Shown: positions 26,942-36,301, counted from the first letter of the stretch. The stretch: DNA of 64,000 nt from Pseudomonadota bacterium (GCA_021805865.1 JAJZDX010000001.1:62001-126000), one strand, 5' to 3'. Numbers and translations: made by a program. The notes: a model not told the origin generated them from the sequence alone.

Positions 26942-29326
26942 TCAGTGAGCCGTTGGGCTTCGCGGGGCGTCCGCCTCCTGGATGCTCACCCGGTAGGCGC
27001 GACCGGCGGGCACGGTGACATACGTCAGGGCACCGCCAGGGTTGTGGCCGTGCGCCCAACAGACCGTCGTGCAGCCGCTGAGTGCCGCCAGGTTGGCCTC
27101 GGGCCTTAGCATGCGGCCATCGAGGGTCAGGCCACGGGCCTGAACCCGGGCCACCACGAACAGGAAGCGGCGTAGCGCCGGCTTATACGTCCCCTTCGGC
27201 GCGCCTGTGCTCAGAGTGACCTCCCCGCCCTTGGCATCCGCGCCGATACGCTGCAGGAAGTAGCTGCCGCGCTCGTACGCGTAGGTCTCCCCGTCGTCGT
27301 CGTAGTAGTCGAAGTGGGTCGGGTGCGCGGCCGGATAGACGTGCACGGTGACCTCGGTCACGGGATGTTGCCCGATGTATTGCATCAACGGCCCGGTCGG
27401 GATGATGGCGCCCTGACGAATGAACAGCGGAATGTCCGTCCAGGTCTTGTAATCGAGCGCCAGCGTGTAGGTCCGGCCGCCGCGGTACACCCGGCCGGTG
27501 AAGAAATTCGTCCAGGTGCCCGGGGGCAGGTACAGGAGCTTCACACGCTGGTGGCGGTGCACCACGGGGGAGACGAGCAGCCACTTGCCGAACATCCAGG
27601 CGCTGTAGTCGTTGCGCACGCGCCGGTCATGCGGCCAGGCGAAGGTCAGCGGCCGCACGAGGCCGATGCCCGTGACGTGCTCGTGCCAGGCCTCGGAATA
27701 GATATAGGGCATCAGCCGATAGCGTAAATCGAGCGCCGCGGTGGCGGCGCGGGCGGCAGTCTGGCCGTAGATCCACGGCTGGCGGCGCTGCAGATGGCTG
27801 CCATGCACACGGCAGATGGGAGCGAAGGCGTCGAACTCGAGCCAGCGGGCGTAGTTCTCGCCCGAGGGATGCCCGTGGAAGCCTCCGCCATCCATGCCCC
27901 ACCACATCTCTCCCACGTCGATGGCGCTCAGCATGCGCTGGCGCTGCGCGGCCATGCTGGCAAAGCCGCTCCTGATATCCCCGGACCACAGTCCGTAGGC
28001 GTAGCGCTGCGCACCGAGCCAGAAGTTGCGGTTCAGGGACCAGACGCGCTGCTTGAAGTACTTGCGTTGGCCGTCGTAGAGGGCCCGCTCCATGTTGAAG
28101 AACTGCGTGTCATGGCCGGTCTCATCGTCCTCGTCGTTCCACCAGCCGACGATGCCGGTCTCGAAGCTGTGGCGCAGCGCCGGGTTGAAGAACCATGTAC
28201 GGGTCGCCGGGTCATCGAAGTCGAGGGTCTTGACGGGTTTGTGCGAAAAGTAGTCGATGCTTGCCCTCTCCCCGGGCATCCACAGATGATGTGTGGTGGC
28301 ATACTGCCCTTCGACGGTGTGGGTGTGGATGCGCGGCTTCATGATGCCGATGAGATGAATGCCGAGCGCCGTCAGCTCGCGGCCGAGCTTGCCGCTCGGG
28401 CCATCGGGAAATTTCCTGGTGTTCCAGCGGAACTCGCCGTAATTGTTCCGGCCCCAGGCCTTCCAGTCGAAGTCGAGCGCGAAGGCGTTGATCGGAATGC
28501 GCAACGCCCGGTAGCGGCGAACGATGTGCAGCAGCTCTTTCTCATCGATCCCCCACTGACTGTTGATGAAGCCGAATGACCACTTGGGAAACATCGGCGC
28601 ATGGCCGGTGAGCTCATCGACGGTGGAGAAAATGCGCTTCGGGGCACCGAGGATCAGGTAGTAATCGAGATCCGGGCGCGTCTGGCGCAGGACCTGGATG
28701 GTGCCCGGCGTGAGATCAAAGAGGGTTTTCTGACTGTCCACCAGCACGGCGAAGCCCGCCGTGCTCCAGAGGAGCGGCGCCCCCGCATCGCCCTGGAAGC
28801 CTGCGGTCGCAAGTTGCCGTCCTGTGCGCAGCAGACCGGCGCGGGCCGGTTGAAATGCATTGAAGCCATGCAGACCGTAAAGCGCCGCCGACATGGGCGC
28901 AAAGTACAGGGTCAACCTGCGCTCGGCGAGATCGGCCAGATTCTCCTGGCCGAGGACCACCCCCGGCTTGCCGGCGCGAAAGACGCGCAGCGTGTCCGTG
29001 GCGCGGTCGAACGCGATCCGCATGATGCGGCTGTTGAGCACCAGCTCGCTGCCGTGCTCGCGAACGGTCACGGGAGCGGCGGCCGCGCGCGGCGCGCGCG
29101 GTGACATCACCAACGCGGGCGGCGAAGCATGGCCACCCGGAAGAAAGTGCACGCGCAGCACGTTGCTGCGCACCAGGATCAGGTGCAGCGAGCCGCCCGC
29201 GAGCGCCACATCGACACCCTTCGGCAGCACTCGGACTGCGCCACCGGCCGCGAGCACACGCCGGCTGGTCCCTACCACCATCACGCCGGCCACCGCCATC
29301 GCGGCCCATCGATGCCCAAAACTCAT
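26942..29326 (-). CDS. GH31 alpha-glucosidase/alpha-xylosidase-type glycosidase, exported
   Basis: A 794-aa retaining glycosidase of family GH31. The N-terminus has a signal peptide (hydrophobic 8-20, ending near VLAAGG). After an N-terminal beta-sandwich, the (beta/alpha)8 barrel opens at PMFPKWSFGFINSQWGI (about 244-260). The catalytic nucleophile is predicted as D398 in GWWNDED and the acid/base as D450 in WSGDIRSGF. The distal beta domain has the usual VSPVVHRHQRVKLLYLPPGTW block. In this locus an alpha-glucosidase acting on maltodextrin in the periplasm is the best guess; alpha-xylosidase is possible. An operator-like TACGTA site lies about 160 bp before the start, so it likely heads its own transcript with the two genes after it. 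Confidence 0.88.
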   Translation of the reverse strand: MSFGHRWAAMAVAGVMVVGTSRRVLAAGGAVRVLPKGVDVALAGGSLHLILVRSNVLRVHFLPGGHASPPALVMSPRAPRAAAAPVTVREHGSELVLNSRIMRIAFDRATDTLRVFRAGKPGVVLGQENLADLAERRLTLYFAPMSAALYGLHGFNAFQPARAGLLRTGRQLATAGFQGDAGAPLLWSTAGFAVLVDSQKTLFDLTPGTIQVLRQTRPDLDYYLILGAPKRIFSTVDELTGHAPMFPKWSFGFINSQWGIDEKELLHIVRRYRALRIPINAFALDFDWKAWGRNNYGEFRWNTRKFPDGPSGKLGRELTALGIHLIGIMKPRIHTHTVEGQYATTHHLWMPGERASIDYFSHKPVKTLDFDDPATRTWFFNPALRHSFETGIVGWWNDEDDETGHDTQFFNMERALYDGQRKYFKQRVWSLNRNFWLGAQRYAYGLWSGDIRSGFASMAAQRQRMLSAIDVGEMWWGMDGGGFHGHPSGENYARWLEFDAFAPICRVHGSHLQRRQPWIYGQTAARAATAALDLRYRLMPYIYSEAWHEHVTGIGLVRPLTFAWPHDRRVRNDYSAWMFGKWLLVSPVVHRHQRVKLLYLPPGTWTNFFTGRVYRGGRTYTLALDYKTWTDIPLFIRQGAIIPTGPLMQYIGQHPVTEVTVHVYPAAHPTHFDYYDDDGETYAYERGSYFLQRIGADAKGGEVTLSTGAPKGTYKPALRRFLFVVARVQARGLTLDGRMLRPEANLAALSGCTTVCWAHGHNPGGALTYVTVPAGRAYRVSIQEADAPRSPTAH

Positions 29327-29486
29327 CTCGCCCGATCCCCCTCAAAGCGCAGCGCGCGTGCCTCGGGGCATTGTCACATGGGGTCTCTTCGGAGACGAGT
29401 TCCGTCGACAATGCCGCGCGTGCGCACGTGGCCCTCCGAGCTGTAGCGGCAGAATGCGGCCGCGGTGCCGGAGCTGGCAACGTCTT

Positions 29487-29498
29487 GCATACGTATTC
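29487..29498. promoter_or_regulatory. Operator-like site GCATACGTATTC ahead of GH31
   Basis: A 12-bp near-palindrome around TACGTA; the match to the copy at 34288 extends to 17 bases (GCATACGTATTCATTGC). It sits in the 209-bp gap between the halogenase and GH31 genes. Probable binding site of the LacI-family regulator at 36302. Confidence 0.65.
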
Positions 29499-29535
29499 AT
29501 TGCAACGCCACGTGCAACCCTCCCGAGAGCCCACC

Positions 29536-31044
29536 TCACCCGGCCGGCGACGCGCAGTGCTGCGCAATGAATTGCTCGTGAGCGCTCATGCGCTGCGCGG
29601 CGCCGTGGATCAGCGCGCGGATGTTGCCGAGGAACTCGTCCAATTGCTCCGCAGGCAGGTTATCGGCCCCCGGATGGTAGCGGCGCGGCCGGATGCCCTG
29701 CCCGAGCAGGACCTGCAGCCACGATTGCTCCGTGAACAGCTCCTCATTCTCCCGGAAGATCTGTCCGGTGGCCTGGAAAATCTCGAGCTTGCGGGCGAGT
29801 CCGGCGGGGGCCGGCAGGGCCGCGCAGTGTCGCCAGAAAGGCGTATCGCGCCGCTCGGTCGCGCGATAGTGCAACACCACGAAATCACGCACCTGCTCAT
29901 ACTCCTCGCGCATCTTGCGGTTGTATTCCTCGGCAATCGCCGGATCGAAGCCGCCGTCGGGAAAGAGCGCGAGCAGCCGGCCGATACCGGACTGCGCGAG
30001 GTGAATGGCCGTCGATTCCAGCGGCTCGATGAAACCCGCGGCGAGCCCGATCGCCACGCAGTTGCGCAGCCACAATCGGCGCCGCACGCCGGTCGAGATC
30101 CGAATGACCCGCGGCTCGCTCAACGCCGGCCCCTCGAGCCCCGCCAGCAGCAGCGCGGTCGCCTCGTCGTCGCTCATGTACTCGCTGCAATACACGTGCC
30201 CGTCACCGCTGCGGCGTTGCTGCGGAATGCGCCACTGCCACCCCGCGGGCCGGGCCGTAGCCTGGGTGAACGGGCGCACCGCGGCGCCGTTTGCCGCCGT
30301 CGTCGCCACGGCCCGATCACAGGGCAGCCACTCACGCCAGTCGTCGAATCCGCTGTGCAGCGCCCCCTCGATGAGCAGGCCGCGAAATCCTGAACAGTCG
30401 ATGAAAAGATCTGCCTCGATGCGCTCGCCGCTCTCCAGCACCACAGCCTCGATGAAGCCGTCCGTCCCACGCAGCTTCACCTCGACGATCTTGCCTTCCG
30501 TGCGGATCGCGCCGAGATGCACGGCGTACTCGCGCAGCATGCGCCCATAGAGCGCCGCGTCGAAGTGGAATGCGTAGTTGATACCGCCGACCGGCGAGTT
30601 GCCGATCTTCTCCACGCGCGCCATGCGATGCGCGCGCGCCGCCACGCCGTTCAGCGAATAGGCCCACAGGTCGGCTGCGGCCGCGGCCTTCCGGCTGCGC
30701 AACCAGTAGTGCTGAAACGGCAGCGGCCCGAGCGGCAGGCCGATCTGCCCGAAGGCGTGCAGGTAGGAATGTCCGAGGCGCAACCAGTCGTTGAACTCGA
30801 TGGCCAACTTGAACGTTCCGCCGGTCGCGCACAGCATCGCATCCTCCTCGATGCCGAGGAAGCGGTTGACGTTGCGGATCTGGGGGATCGTAGCTTCACC
30901 GACCCCGATGATGCCGATTGCGTCGGATTCGACGACGCGCACCTCCAGACTCGCGGTCATGGCGCGGGTCAGCACCGCAGCGCTCATCCAGCCGGCGGTG
31001 CCCCCGCCGACGATGACCACACGCTTGACCGCACGCTCAGCCAT
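29536..31044 (-). CDS. Flavin-dependent tryptophan halogenase-family protein
   Basis: A 502-aa flavoenzyme resembling PrnA/RebH-type halogenases, which use FADH2, oxygen and halide to form HOCl and chlorinate aromatic substrates. The diagnostic features are all present: FAD motif GGGTAGW (residues 13-19), the catalytic lysine K79 in TFKLAIEF, the W-x-W-x-I-P halogenase motif at 269-274, and a glutamate at 343 in EPLEST that matches the second catalytic residue of PrnA. Halogenase-like genes of this kind recur beside TonB receptors in Caulobacter and xanthomonads, but their substrates are unknown. It lies 138 bp downstream of the receptor gene and probably shares its transcript. No flavin reductase is in the window. 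Chlorination of free tryptophan should not be assumed. Confidence 0.88.
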   Translation of the reverse strand: MAERAVKRVVIVGGGTAGWMSAAVLTRAMTASLEVRVVESDAIGIIGVGEATIPQIRNVNRFLGIEEDAMLCATGGTFKLAIEFNDWLRLGHSYLHAFGQIGLPLGPLPFQHYWLRSRKAAAAADLWAYSLNGVAARAHRMARVEKIGNSPVGGINYAFHFDAALYGRMLREYAVHLGAIRTEGKIVEVKLRGTDGFIEAVVLESGERIEADLFIDCSGFRGLLIEGALHSGFDDWREWLPCDRAVATTAANGAAVRPFTQATARPAGWQWRIPQQRRSGDGHVYCSEYMSDDEATALLLAGLEGPALSEPRVIRISTGVRRRLWLRNCVAIGLAAGFIEPLESTAIHLAQSGIGRLLALFPDGGFDPAIAEEYNRKMREEYEQVRDFVVLHYRATERRDTPFWRHCAALPAPAGLARKLEIFQATGQIFRENEELFTEQSWLQVLLGQGIRPRRYHPGADNLPAEQLDEFLGNIRALIHGAAQRMSAHEQFIAQHCASPAG

Positions 31045-31182
31045 CACAGCCCTCCTGCATCGAACCGGCGGCGCACTGCCGGCTCCCCCCGCGACTCCCG
31101 CCCGCAATCCCTCACTCGGGAGGGGACCGTGCGAGCCGGGCCCGCCGGCGGGTGCCGCGCCCTTCTATCCGTGTCCGATCAA

Positions 31183-34131
31183 TCAGTAGAAGTCATAGGA
31201 AAATCCGAGTTGATACGTGCGCCCGTACTGCTCCCAGAGGACGATCTGCCGTGGATCGTTGTTCTGGTAGACCTTCTTGACTTCATTCCCCAGGTTGTAG
31301 CCCGAGGCGATCAGAGTCAGGCCCCTGAGCATGCCGCTGCCGAACGCGTAGCTGATCTGGGCATTGAGCCAATGCTGGCCCGCCTGAGTATCGTACTGGC
31401 GGGTCTCGCTGATGCCGTACATGCGCGTAAGGGATTTGGTTTTCGAGCTCAGGTTCACTTCGCCCTCGAACCCGTCACGCCCGTAGTACAGCGTATAGTT
31501 CTCCACCCACTTCGACAGTCCGTCGAGCGCCTGGGGCAGCGTGCTGCCCGCGTAGACGACCGAGCTGCGGGTCAGCGTCCCGCTGGCCATCAAGCCGAAG
31601 CCGTTCAGCCATGGGCTCAGATCGCCCAGCGGCAGGTTGGTCGCGAGCTGTGCCCCATAGATGTGCCCCGCGCCGTTGTTTTCCGGCACGGTCAGCAGGC
31701 CATACGGCGTGCCCAGAAGCTGTTGCTCCGCAGGGGTCAGATAGGATGGCTCGAACGCCGAGAAGTCGTACAGCGTCGTCGCCCCCGGGTTGATGTAATT
31801 TGTCAGCCTGTAGTAGAACCCGGACAGCGTTATGTATCCGGTGCCGCCGGTGAGGCACAGCGACGAATTCCTCCGCTGCTCGCTCGCGGTGCACTGATAC
31901 GCCCGGCCCGAGAAGTATTTCGACAGGCCGACGTTGACGTTCGTGGCCATGGTCGGCAGCAGATCCGGATTGCCCCCGCCGCTGCTGAAGTACGACAGGT
32001 TCGGATTCCTGATGGTCAGGTGGGCCGGAGTCGTGGAGATGTTCAGTCGGGCCGCCATGTCGCTCACCGGCGGCCGGGCCATGGTGCGCGCGACGCCGAG
32101 CCGCGCCTCATAGCCGTGCGGGAACGAGAACACCAGATTCAGGCTGGGCAGATAGCGCGTGAAGCTCGTTCCTCCTGACATCGGTATCAAAACCACATTC
32201 GACGAGCCGCCCGCGGTTGAGGCAGCCGCGATGCGCGATCCAAACGACTCCTGTGTCGTGTGGGCGACCTGCACGCCGAAGTTGCCGCGCAGGCCGACGT
32301 CCGGACCGATGGAGGTGCGGATGTTGAACTGCAGGAAGCCATATGAGTCGTTCTCCTGCAAATTCCATCCCGGAGGTCCCATGGGGCCGGTGTTCGACGC
32401 CACGGTGGGGTAGAACACGTCGACGCCGCTCGCCAGCAGCGTCCACGGATTGTATGTCACCTGTGGGCCGAGACCCATGAAGCCGAGGGCGTCCACCGCG
32501 CCGGTCATCGCGCCGGCGGGAATCGCAGCGGTCTCGGTCGGCGTGCAGGTGGTGCTGAAGACCAGGCAGTCGTGCCCGGGGGTTTGCGGCAGTACGACGA
32601 AGTCCTGGCGCAGCGCGGAGTTCTTGTGGTGATGCGCGTAGTCGCCGCCGATCACGACACTTGAGATGGGACCGCTCTCGAAGTAATGCTTGGCTTCGGC
32701 GCGCAGGTTGGCGAGGTATTCCTCGTTGTGCTGCTGGTTGAGGAAGCCTTGCTGGACCAGGCCGGCGCCGGCGCCCCAGCCAAGCGGATCGGTCAGCACG
32801 ATCGAGGAAGCTGCGAAATTTTGCGGCGAGTTCAACAGCAGCTCACCGTCCGGTGCGTAGCTGAAGTTGACGGTCGTCGGCATGACGGTCGCGTGGTTGG
32901 CGGCGCCGTCGTAGCCGAAGCCGGAATAGCTCTCGAGCTTGCCGTAGGTCCGCTTGGCGCTGTTGTAGCTCAGGCGGATGCTCCCCGTCCAGCTGTCGGT
33001 GAGTTTGAACTGGTTGTTCCAGTCTATGTCGTAGACGCGGTCCTTGTGCCGGTCATAGTCGTTGCGGATCACCGGATAGACATTGCTGTAGGTTCCGCTT
33101 TCGACGAATCCGTTGACTATCGGACCGACTCTGGACAGCGTCGTGTTGTTTCCATAGGCGAACTGCAGCTCCATGCCTTTGCGTTGGGTTGTCTTGCGGT
33201 AGTTTTCGTAAAACAGATCGAGCGTGCTGGTGTAGAAGCTGTTGGGCCGGTATTGCAGCGTGGCGAAATACGCCTGACGCTTCCTGAGGGTGGAGTAATT
33301 GTAGTTCTTCGAGCCACCGATCACGAGGTCCCCGGCCGAGTCGGTCGCCTGCCCGTAGGGCTTCTGGCGGAATCTCTTCGAGGGATACAGATCGAGATCG
33401 ACACCGACGGCGATGCCGATCTTATGATCATCGAACTGATTGAGGTACATCCCGTTGATGCCGTAGCCCTTGTCACCGACGCCGGGACCCGGCATCAGAT
33501 CCCCCGGGCTCTGCCAGTAGGAATTCACGTTGATCGAGGCCATCGGGCCGCGCTCATCGAGCGGCCGCCAGGTCTCCATGTCGAATGTGGCGCCCATGCC
33601 CTGGCCGATCAGGTCGGCCTTCGGGCTGATGTAGACCTTGATGGCCTTGAACCAGCCCGGAGGATACTGGTTGAAATGCACGCCCCGGTCCTTGGCGGTG
33701 GTCACCAGCGGAACCCCGTTGAGCAGCGCGGTATTGAAATCCTGACCGAGGCCGTGAACGCTCACCGACTGCGGCCGGCCGCCGACCATCTCGACGGCGA
33801 CGCCGGGCAGCTGGCTGAGGGCGGAGGCGATGTTCGTACCCGGAAGCCTGCCGATATCCTGGGCTGAGATCGCCTCGACGATGGAGTTTGAGTTCTTCTG
33901 AATGGCGATGGAGTTCTGGATGCTGCTGATGAAGCCGTTGACCACGACTTCATGCAGCAGATTCGCGTTGACGACCCGCTTGTGGACCTTGTTGTGGTGG
34001 GCGCTCCGTGCGCTCGCGCTCTGCGGCGCGGCGACGGCCGTTGCCGGGGCGGCTCCGACCACGGCGGCGGTGCCGAAACATGCGGTCGCGACCGCCAATT
34101 CTAGAATGTTGCGCTTGCGGCTTGTAATCAC
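31183..34131 (-). CDS. TonB-dependent outer-membrane receptor, maltodextrin-type
   Basis: A 982-aa TonB-dependent receptor of the large Xanthomonas/Caulobacter kind, comparable to MalA, which brings maltodextrins across the outer membrane. A signal peptide spans about residues 1-35 (ATACFGTAAVVGAAPATAVAA). The plug domain (about 55-190) has the NSIVEAISAQDIGRLPGTNIASALSQLPGVAV signature in separate blocks. The 22-strand barrel follows and ends in FSYDFY, with the terminal aromatic residue expected for BAM recognition. Substrate is inferred from the surrounding glucosidases. It is divergent from GH13 across a 334-bp gap with three operator-like sites, and is followed by the halogenase. Confidence 0.92.
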   Translation of the reverse strand: MITSRKRNILELAVATACFGTAAVVGAAPATAVAAPQSASARSAHHNKVHKRVVNANLLHEVVVNGFISSIQNSIAIQKNSNSIVEAISAQDIGRLPGTNIASALSQLPGVAVEMVGGRPQSVSVHGLGQDFNTALLNGVPLVTTAKDRGVHFNQYPPGWFKAIKVYISPKADLIGQGMGATFDMETWRPLDERGPMASINVNSYWQSPGDLMPGPGVGDKGYGINGMYLNQFDDHKIGIAVGVDLDLYPSKRFRQKPYGQATDSAGDLVIGGSKNYNYSTLRKRQAYFATLQYRPNSFYTSTLDLFYENYRKTTQRKGMELQFAYGNNTTLSRVGPIVNGFVESGTYSNVYPVIRNDYDRHKDRVYDIDWNNQFKLTDSWTGSIRLSYNSAKRTYGKLESYSGFGYDGAANHATVMPTTVNFSYAPDGELLLNSPQNFAASSIVLTDPLGWGAGAGLVQQGFLNQQHNEEYLANLRAEAKHYFESGPISSVVIGGDYAHHHKNSALRQDFVVLPQTPGHDCLVFSTTCTPTETAAIPAGAMTGAVDALGFMGLGPQVTYNPWTLLASGVDVFYPTVASNTGPMGPPGWNLQENDSYGFLQFNIRTSIGPDVGLRGNFGVQVAHTTQESFGSRIAAASTAGGSSNVVLIPMSGGTSFTRYLPSLNLVFSFPHGYEARLGVARTMARPPVSDMAARLNISTTPAHLTIRNPNLSYFSSGGGNPDLLPTMATNVNVGLSKYFSGRAYQCTASEQRRNSSLCLTGGTGYITLSGFYYRLTNYINPGATTLYDFSAFEPSYLTPAEQQLLGTPYGLLTVPENNGAGHIYGAQLATNLPLGDLSPWLNGFGLMASGTLTRSSVVYAGSTLPQALDGLSKWVENYTLYYGRDGFEGEVNLSSKTKSLTRMYGISETRQYDTQAGQHWLNAQISYAFGSGMLRGLTLIASGYNLGNEVKKVYQNNDPRQIVLWEQYGRTYQLGFSYDFY

Positions 34132-34287
34132 GTCTATCCCCCCTCAGGGATGAGTTGGCGGTCTCGGCGGACCTTGAGCCCCGGATTGCGACCCGGCGCC
34201 GGCGGAACGGACACGGGTAGCGCGGCTCGCCGGCGTCGCGAAGCCGCCACGAATGATTCGCAACGCACCCGATGATTGCAAGAGATC

Positions 34288-34299
34288 GCATACGTATTC
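34288..34299. promoter_or_regulatory. Operator-like site GCATACGTATTC, receptor side
   Basis: Identical in the 12-bp core, and for 17 bases in all, to the site ahead of GH31. It lies about 157 bp upstream of the TonB receptor start. Confidence 0.65.
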
Positions 34300-34358
34300 A
34301 TTGCGTCATGAGGCGTCAACGAGGCGCGGATGGATCCACGAAGCATTGGCCATGACAT

Positions 34359-34370
34359 GAATACGTATGC
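34359..34370. promoter_or_regulatory. Operator-like site GAATACGTATGC, GH13 side (distal)
   Basis: Same core on the opposite strand, about 96 bp before the GH13 start. Flanking bases (ATGACAT) differ from the other copies. Confidence 0.65.
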
Positions 34371-34382
34371 GACACTCCATAC

Positions 34383-34394
34383 GAATACGTATGC
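34383..34394. promoter_or_regulatory. Operator-like site GAATACGTATGC, GH13 side (proximal)
   Basis: Fourth copy of the core, 24 bp centre to centre from the previous one and about 72 bp before the GH13 start. Confidence 0.65.
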
Positions 34395-34465
34395 GGAGAC
34401 CGGAACGTGGGCCCACCGGCGAAAAGCTGTGTCACATTAGGATGATCGATGGGAAGCACACGATC

Positions 34466-36082
34466 ATGACTGACATTCCTTGGTGGCGGGGAGCGGTGAT
34501 CTATCAGATCTATCCGCGCAGCTTTCAAGACACCGACGGCGATGGCGTTGGCGATCTGCCCGGGATCATCCGCAGGCTCGGGTACGTCGCGAGCCTCGAG
34601 GTCGATGCGATATGGGTGTCGCCGTTCTTCAAGTCCCCCATGGCCGACTTCGGTTACGACGTGTCGGATTTCCGCGCCGTCGACCCGCTTTTCGGGAGCC
34701 TCGCGGACTTCGACCGGCTGGTCGCCGAGGCGCACCGCCTGGGCCTCAGGGTGATGATCGATCAGGTGATGAGCCACACCTCAGCGCAGCATCCCTGGTT
34801 CCTGGAAAGCCGCGAGAGCCGTGACAACCCGAAGGCCGACTGGTACGTCTGGGCCGACCCGCGTGATGACGGCTCGCCCCCCAACAACTGGCAGTCCATC
34901 TTCGGCGGACCGGCCTGGCGCTGGGAGTCGCGCCGGGAGCAGTACTATCTGCACAATTTTCTGGATTCCCAGCCGGACCTCAACTTTCACAACCCGCAAG
35001 TGCCGCCGGCCATGTTGGAAAACCTTAAATTCTGGCTGGATCGCGGCATCGACGGGGTGCGGCTCGATGCGATCAATTTCTGCTATCACGACCGCCTGTT
35101 ACGCGACAATCCCGCCAAGCCCGAGAGCGAGCGCGCAGGGCGCGGCTTCAGCGCGGACAATCCCTACGCATATCAATACCATTGGTACAACAACACCCAG
35201 CCGGAGAATCTCGCCTTCGTCGAGCGGATTCGCCGGCTGCTCGACGCCTATCCCGGCACGGCAGCACTCGGGGAGATCTCCTCGGAGGAGTCCCTCGCGA
35301 CGATGGCGGAGTACGTCGGCGAGGGCCGGCTGCACATGGCGTACTCCTTCGAATTGCTGACCGAGCGGTTCAGCGCCGCCCACATCTGTGACACGGTGGA
35401 GGCTCTTGAGCGGCAAATGCCGCAGGGCTGGCCGTGCTGGACCATTTCCAACCACGATGTGGCCCGGGTTCTCAGCCGCTGGGGCGGGTCGAATGTCTCT
35501 CCCCGGCTCGCCACACTGCTCTCCGCCATGGTCTGCTCGCTGCGCGGCTCCGTGTGCGTCTATCAGGGCGAGGAGTTGGGCCTGCCGGAGGCGGACTTGC
35601 CGTTCGAGGCACTGAGGGACCCGTTCGGGATCGCGTTCTGGCCCAACTTCAAGGGGCGCGACGGCAGCCGCACCCCCATGCCGTGGCGGGACAGTCCGGA
35701 CGGGGGCTTCAGCACTGCCGCTCCCTGGCTGCCGATCCCCCCCGAGCATCTGCCGCGAGCCGTCTCCCGACAAGACCCCGACCCCGGCGCACCGCTCAAC
35801 GGCTTCCGCCGGTTTCTGCGCTGGAGACACGAGCAGCCGGCGCTGCGCTGGGGCGAGATCCGCTTCCTCCCGATGCCGGAGCCGCTGCTCGCCTTCACGC
35901 GGTGCCTGGGCGGGCAGATCCGGCTGGCGGTGTTCAATCTCTCGGGCAAGGAGGAGCAAGCCCGGTTACCCGTCCTGGGCAAGGCCCACCCTCTGGAGGA
36001 GCACGGCCTGCCGGCGGCGCGGCTCGACGGTGAGACACTGCACCTGCCGGCATACGGCGCATTCTTCGCGAGCTTGGACTGA
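34466..36082 (+). CDS. GH13 alpha-glucosidase (oligo-1,6-glucosidase/maltase type)
   Basis: A 538-aa retaining alpha-glucosidase of family GH13 that releases glucose from maltose or short maltodextrins. No signal peptide is seen, so it acts in the cytoplasm. Conserved regions: an opening WWRGAVIYQIYPRSFQD, MIDQVMSHTS, GVRLDAINF with nucleophile D201, ALGEIS with acid/base E270, and ISNHD with D331. The segment YQGEELGLP is typical of GH13 subfamily 23. The ATG at 34466 has a GGGAAG 10 bp upstream and starts where the family does; an ATG at 34442 would add eight residues without a ribosome binding site. Expression is likely controlled by the two operators just upstream. lacI follows in the same direction. 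Confidence 0.92.
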   Translation: MTDIPWWRGAVIYQIYPRSFQDTDGDGVGDLPGIIRRLGYVASLEVDAIWVSPFFKSPMADFGYDVSDFRAVDPLFGSLADFDRLVAEAHRLGLRVMIDQVMSHTSAQHPWFLESRESRDNPKADWYVWADPRDDGSPPNNWQSIFGGPAWRWESRREQYYLHNFLDSQPDLNFHNPQVPPAMLENLKFWLDRGIDGVRLDAINFCYHDRLLRDNPAKPESERAGRGFSADNPYAYQYHWYNNTQPENLAFVERIRRLLDAYPGTAALGEISSEESLATMAEYVGEGRLHMAYSFELLTERFSAAHICDTVEALERQMPQGWPCWTISNHDVARVLSRWGGSNVSPRLATLLSAMVCSLRGSVCVYQGEELGLPEADLPFEALRDPFGIAFWPNFKGRDGSRTPMPWRDSPDGGFSTAAPWLPIPPEHLPRAVSRQDPDPGAPLNGFRRFLRWRHEQPALRWGEIRFLPMPEPLLAFTRCLGGQIRLAVFNLSGKEEQARLPVLGKAHPLEEHGLPAARLDGETLHLPAYGAFFASLD

Positions 36083-36121
36083 GCAGTAATAGCCACCATG
36101 GATCGCGTCCCGATGTGTGGC

Positions 36122-36137
36122 GTTGCGCATATGCAAC
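36122..36137. promoter_or_regulatory. Palindrome GTTGC-GCATAT-GCAAC before lacI
   Basis: Five-base perfect arms around GCATAT, with the inner GCATATGC itself palindromic, 11 bp upstream of the predicted lacI -35 element. It differs from the TACGTA sites. It could be an autoregulatory site or bind another factor. Confidence 0.4.
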
Positions 36138-36147
36138 ATATCCGATT

Positions 36148-36176
36148 TTGGGCAACAGGATGGGATGACTTAGACT
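36148..36176 (+). promoter_or_regulatory. Sigma-70-like promoter for lacI
   Basis: TTGGGC (36148-36153) and TAGACT (36171-36176) are separated by 17 bp. The predicted transcript start is about 120 bp before the lacI ATG. It is the best -35/-10 pair seen in the locus. Confidence 0.5.
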
Positions 36177-36301
36177 AACCGCCACGATGAGCAAAGATTG
36201 GAGGGGGCGGCCCATGGACCATAGGCTTGCGCATGCGAGCCGGGCCGACGGCCGCGATTGCAGTGAGCGGCGCACCGAGAATTCGACCGGGGACGTCGCG
36301 C

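Larger units (their letters stand above)
34132..34465. other. Divergent control region between TonB receptor and GH13
   Basis: This 334-bp region has no gene. It contains three copies of the TACGTA operator (34288, 34359, 34383). The two on the GH13 side have centres 24 bp apart and the third is 71 bp away, so cooperative or looping repression of both directions is possible. No strong -35/-10 pair could be fixed. Confidence 0.7.

Noticed and set aside
36122-36137. A fifth copy of the TACGTA operator
   Set aside because: The core is GCATATGC, not TACGTA, and the arms differ; listed as a separate palindrome.
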